DNA of 64,000 nucleotides, from assembly GCF_000973105.1 (NCBI RefSeq), contig NC_015844.1, positions 3,096,501-3,160,500 of the forward strand, read 5' to 3'. Position numbers and translations under genes: made by a program. Under the pieces are notes generated by a model that worked only from the letters and a program-made list of their open reading frames with translations, made no database searches and was not told the DNA's origin. Of this stretch, positions 60,799 to 64,000 are shown one piece after another (within the stretch, counting starts at the first letter, position 1; each line of letters begins with the position of its first letter). The DNA is from Zobellia galactanivorans (lineage in GTDB: Bacteria > Bacteroidota > Bacteroidia > Flavobacteriales > Flavobacteriaceae).

Positions 60799-62544
60799 CT
60801 AATTTAGATTATTAGATAATTTACCAAAATCCAATATTTGTTTAAAAATCCCTTCTTCTTTATTCAACAAATATTCAGGAATTGCAGATGCTGTTATCTT
60901 TCGTTTAATATATTGATCTAGGGTAAGAAATGGAGCATATTTATTTTGGGTAAGGTTAACATTAGTACTATCCGAATACCCTTGGAGGAATTGGTCTAAT
61001 TTTATTTTCCTTTTGTTTAATGATTCTTGTAATCTTTCTAACTCACTGACATGTAATACAACAAGTCTATTAATTCTCCATTTGGTATTTTCCTGCTCTA
61101 TTCCTTTCCTTGCCAACATTTGTTCAAATTTTTTATTGAAAATATAAGTTGTCACGGCAAAAGATATAATAGGCTCATTAATTAGTAATACAGGGTATAT
61201 AAATAATTTGTTAGTTGGCAAGCTTGGGTCTATGATTGAGGCATAATCATCAAATTTTTTAATGGACATTTCAACGATTTGGTTTAACCCAAACCTTTTG
61301 TAAAATTCATCTTTATCTAATTCATTAAAATCCTTCAAAGAGTAAACTTCCTTGTAGTCAACTTGTGGAACATAAGACCGCTTTGCCTGAACTAAAACAA
61401 CATTTCTTTTTCTCCGAATATAATAATCAGCATATTCTGTGCCATCTATTAATAATTGTTTTGTTGATTTAAGTATTATATCCTTATGATCTTTAAAGCA
61501 ATATTCAAAAATACCTTTTGCGTATTCTTCAAAAAACAAGCCGACATCACCACCCCATTTTTTAATGCTTATTCCTTTTTTACTAAGCATCTCAAAATAA
61601 AAATCCCAAAAAAACAATTCATATGATTTTTCTATCAAAAAGGTGTTGTCTAGCAATATGTAAATATTTGTTTCCTCACTTTCTACGCAATACAGTGGAG
61701 ATTTTTTAATTTCTAAAAATTCAAACTTCTGAATGCCTGTATTGGCTCTTCCCAGACCTCTTTTACTGAGCGCATTTAATCTTTCAATGGCTAGTTTATC
61801 TGATTTTTTTACTCGGTAGGCTTGAATGAAATCTAAACCAGAATTAAATACAAAATGGTTTGCTACAATGCTAAGAAAATGTTCGGGTGAATTAAGTTTA
61901 TACTCTGAAGTAAAATCTTTTAATTCCAGTTTATATGTGCCCTTTAAATATTCAAATAACTGTCTTCCTCGCTCTAATAGGTTGATTGGGTTCTGAACAT
62001 AGCTATATTGATTACTTGGAATTTCTTTAAACATGAAAGCTTCAAAAAATTCTTTTCCTAGCTTGTCCGAAGTTATTTCATTTTCATAAGACTCATTGTA
62101 AGCTAACATTTCTTGGTTGCAAAGTAAAAGAAACTTAAAAATTGCTAAATAATCATCTGGGTAAAACTTAATTCCTGGCTTATTTTCAAATTCTAGCGTA
62201 TCGCAAAATAGAATTTCGTTTAATGCATAGAGACAACTGGTTCTTGTGCTTAAAGTTACACCTCCTCCATAAGCATCAAAATGCTCTTTAAACTTTTCAA
62301 TAAAAGCTCTACAATAGTCAATACCACGTGGTTCTTCATGAATATGATAAAGGGTGGTGATAATTTTAATTTGATTTTCAAATGAATAATTAAAATCTAA
62401 GTCTAAAGGCTTTTTTAAAATATGGTTAATGGAAGAGAAAGATGCAATAAGTTCAACCCGAGGAATATGTTTGATTAGCTCAAATTTATCTGTAGGAATA
62501 GGGTCGTTGAAAAAATCTTCGTACTTAAGTATTGTTCCTACCAT
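60799..62544 (-). CDS. PD-(D/E)XK-type protein in a type I restriction operon
   Basis: 581 aa. The N-terminal 330 residues are mostly helical and unrecognised. Residues about 335-400 have the nuclease signature: E340 in GLFFEEYAKGIFEYCF, D373 in GTEYADYYIRRK and Q386-x-K388 in VVLVQAKRSY, the E...D...(E/Q)xK pattern of the PD-(D/E)XK superfamily with Q in place of E. The C-terminal part (about 400-581) is helical with an RLVVLHVSELERLQ segment. It begins 1 bp after hsdS ends. It could be a defence effector fused functionally to the methyltransferase, or an independent nuclease. It lacks helicase motifs and so is not HsdR. Confidence 0.65.
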   Translation of the reverse strand: MVGTILKYEDFFNDPIPTDKFELIKHIPRVELIASFSSINHILKKPLDLDFNYSFENQIKIITTLYHIHEEPRGIDYCRAFIEKFKEHFDAYGGGVTLSTRTSCLYALNEILFCDTLEFENKPGIKFYPDDYLAIFKFLLLCNQEMLAYNESYENEITSDKLGKEFFEAFMFKEIPSNQYSYVQNPINLLERGRQLFEYLKGTYKLELKDFTSEYKLNSPEHFLSIVANHFVFNSGLDFIQAYRVKKSDKLAIERLNALSKRGLGRANTGIQKFEFLEIKKSPLYCVESEETNIYILLDNTFLIEKSYELFFWDFYFEMLSKKGISIKKWGGDVGLFFEEYAKGIFEYCFKDHKDIILKSTKQLLIDGTEYADYYIRRKRNVVLVQAKRSYVPQVDYKEVYSLKDFNELDKDEFYKRFGLNQIVEMSIKKFDDYASIIDPSLPTNKLFIYPVLLINEPIISFAVTTYIFNKKFEQMLARKGIEQENTKWRINRLVVLHVSELERLQESLNKRKIKLDQFLQGYSDSTNVNLTQNKYAPFLTLDQYIKRKITASAIPEYLLNKEEGIFKQILDFGKLSNNLN

Positions 62545-62545
62545 C

Positions 62546-63952
62546 TTATTTAGCTTTAACCATCTTCAACCCCTCAATCTCCCTCAACAAATCTTTGGCA
62601 TCACCATCTGTAGGTAATTGCTCTACAAGTTCCCCTTTAAAGGCTTTATGCAAAATGGCTTGGGGTAGCATATCAATTTTGGTTTTTAAGGCTTTATATC
62701 TTTCTTCTATTTTATCTGCTTTGGCAAAAAGACTTTCTACACGTCGGACGATTTCCTTTTGTTCTCTTTGAGAAGGTATTGCAATTTCTAAAGTTTTTAT
62801 TGTCGGTATTTTTATATTAGGCTGACCTCCACTGGCTTTTGCAATTTCTCTAAATCTATGTTTACTAAGTCTTAAATGATATTCAATATATTGGTTAGAT
62901 ATTTCATTTGTAGAGTTTATTCCAATCATGCTATCAGGAAAATACATTTCTATTTTGTTTAACCCGGTATTTCCAATGGTTGCTCCAACTATAGCAATCA
63001 TAACTGTATTTCTGGGAAACGACTTACTAACTTTTTTACCATTCTCATTTAAGGTGTTAGAATATTTTTCATAATAGCCTCCTTCTCGCGGTAAATCGCC
63101 TATTTGGGAAAATGGATATGAACCATTAAAATATTTTGGATCATTCCGTGGACGTGCACTAAACTTACCTCTTGCAACTGAAGCATAATTTCCTAAAGCT
63201 GTAATCTTCCAACCTTTGAGATTTTCAGAATACGAAAACACACTTAATTCAACTGGCATTGATTCATTTTTAAGAATTACAGGTTCCAACTCCTTCCCCT
63301 TACGCCATTCCTCCGTCAACTTTCCAGTTACCGCTTGCGTCAACACCTGCTGCCGAAAATCTTTTAAAAGTTGGGGTATGTGCTCCAAGCTTTTTTGCAT
63401 GGTGGCTATCTGGGCCATTAAAACATCAACTTTAGCGACAATACGGTCTTGTTCGGCTAGAGGAGGGAGCGGAAATTGCATTTGCGTTATATATTCCTTA
63501 CGTATATTATTGATATTTACACCACCAGCTAGCTCCCTAATACTATCTCTATAAAATTTTGAGAGAAAGAAATTGGCAAAATACTTCTGATTAATTTTTT
63601 TATTGGCTCTTGCAAGCATTAAAAATGCGCCAAATGCTGTATTATGATAATTTTTTAAGGCAATACCTGCTTTTCCAATTAGTTTTTTACTACCTGTTGA
63701 ACCAACGATAACAACATCAGATTTCTTAATGAATTGATTTTCTTTTACCAATTTATTATTCACATATACTTCATCCTTTCCATTAACAATAAAACCGTTT
63801 TGTATATTTCCACCTCTAAGAATCAGAGTGTTAAATTCTTCGGATTTAACTTGACTTGCATTCGTTTTTTTATAAGAAACACCTCTTATTAAAACTGACA
63901 ATTCACCTAGATTTGATAAAACCCAATTTTCTGGCAATTCTTTTTCTATCAT
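62546..63952 (-). CDS. hsdS: Type I restriction-modification specificity subunit
   Basis: 468 aa with the two-repeat HsdS plan. TRD1 spans about 1-175 (starting PENWVLSNLGELSVLIRG), followed by the first conserved helix (PLPPLAEQDRIVAKVDVLMA). TRD2 spans about 230-410 (GWKITALGNYASVARGKFSA), followed by the second conserved helix (IPSQREQKEIVRRVESLFAK). TRDs recognise the two halves of a bipartite target and the helices set the spacer. Its ATG overlaps the stop of the partial hsdM gene (ATGA). The target site cannot be predicted. hsdR is not in this window. Confidence 0.95.
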   Translation of the reverse strand: MIEKELPENWVLSNLGELSVLIRGVSYKKTNASQVKSEEFNTLILRGGNIQNGFIVNGKDEVYVNNKLVKENQFIKKSDVVIVGSTGSKKLIGKAGIALKNYHNTAFGAFLMLARANKKINQKYFANFFLSKFYRDSIRELAGGVNINNIRKEYITQMQFPLPPLAEQDRIVAKVDVLMAQIATMQKSLEHIPQLLKDFRQQVLTQAVTGKLTEEWRKGKELEPVILKNESMPVELSVFSYSENLKGWKITALGNYASVARGKFSARPRNDPKYFNGSYPFSQIGDLPREGGYYEKYSNTLNENGKKVSKSFPRNTVMIAIVGATIGNTGLNKIEMYFPDSMIGINSTNEISNQYIEYHLRLSKHRFREIAKASGGQPNIKIPTIKTLEIAIPSQREQKEIVRRVESLFAKADKIEERYKALKTKIDMLPQAILHKAFKGELVEQLPTDGDAKDLLREIEGLKMVKAK

Positions 63953-64000
63953 GATCCTAATTCATTAATCATCTCCTGCAATTGTTCAGTAATGGTTTTC
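63949..64000 (-). CDS. hsdM: Type I methyltransferase subunit, C-terminal end
   Basis: The last 16 residues, KTITEQLQEMINELGS, followed by a TGA overlapping the hsdS start codon, match the C-terminal helix (ITEQ...EMINELG) of HsdM proteins. The rest lies beyond the window edge. The gene order hsdM-hsdS-nuclease, with 4-bp overlap and 1-bp gap, indicates one transcription unit. Confidence 0.75.
   Translation of the reverse strand, partial: KTITEQLQEMINELGS

Noticed and set aside
1-64000. CRISPR arrays, rRNA operons and intact tRNAs
   Set aside because: No regularly spaced direct repeats of CRISPR type and no rRNA or cloverleaf sequence were seen on reading both strands.

Overview
The window looks like chromosome of a marine, algal-polysaccharide-degrading flavobacterium (family Flavobacteriaceae; a Zobellia/Maribacter-like organism is my best guess). 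The reasons are a SusC/SusD pair, secreted enzymes ending in type IX secretion (T9SS) C-terminal domains, a formylglycine sulfatase, GLPGLI and CarboxypepD_reg-like proteins, a Bacteroidota-type integrase and a flavobacterial TTG-N18-TAnnTTTG promoter. No rRNA, intact tRNA or CRISPR array was found.

Layout. 0-1.3 kb: end of a VOC (glyoxalase-fold) gene and a membrane-anchored CarboxypepD_reg-like protein. 1.4-6.6 kb: an AT-rich six-gene minus-strand cluster of membrane proteins, comprising two DUF4407-type proteins, a membrane-anchored transglutaminase-like protein, a DUF6804 protein and two unknowns. 6.6-15.1 kb: accessory genes all on the minus strand (DinB, small membrane proteins, a TonB-C protein, a PHP plus SMC-like ATPase with a small partner, an alpha/beta hydrolase), separated by recurring palindromic intergenic repeats. 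It resembles a gene-cassette array without a visible integrase and holds a transposase relic. 15.1-19.2 kb: a TolC-family relic, a PhoD-like phosphatase, a quinone reductase with an AraC regulator, and a lipoprotein.

20.2-44.5 kb: a polysaccharide utilisation locus. Three secreted multidomain proteins (a DUF5060 TIM-barrel glycosidase with CBM6, and two beta-helix proteins) are followed by a small unrelated TetR/DUF3817 island. Then come a XylR-type regulator, SusC, SusD, a third beta-helix protein, and a tightly coupled catabolic operon of ROK sugar kinase, MFS sugar porter, two cupin-type sugar-phosphate isomerase homologues and a sulfatase. Logic: surface depolymerisation and desulfation, uptake by SusCD, import, phosphorylation, isomerisation. 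The polysaccharide cannot be named from sequence alone.

44.5-48.7 kb: a metal-uptake operon (small Cys protein, TonB-dependent receptor, PepSY protein). 49.4-52 kb: a LemA/DUF3137 envelope operon. 52.5-56.7 kb: an IS3 relic, a small exported Cys peptide, a GLPGLI protein and a TonB-receptor-like outer-membrane protein. 56.7-64 kb: a defence-type island with tyrosine integrase, decayed XRE regulator, a papain-like cysteine-protease-fold protein with a small coupled partner, a decayed PLD-like gene, and the end of a type I restriction-modification operon (hsdM end, hsdS) that continues into a protein with an E-D-QxK PD-(D/E)XK nuclease signature.

The best candidates for an undescribed system are the cassette-like array with the PHP-ATPase pair, the DUF4407/transglutaminase cluster, the papain-like pair beside the integrase, and the hsdS-linked nuclease.
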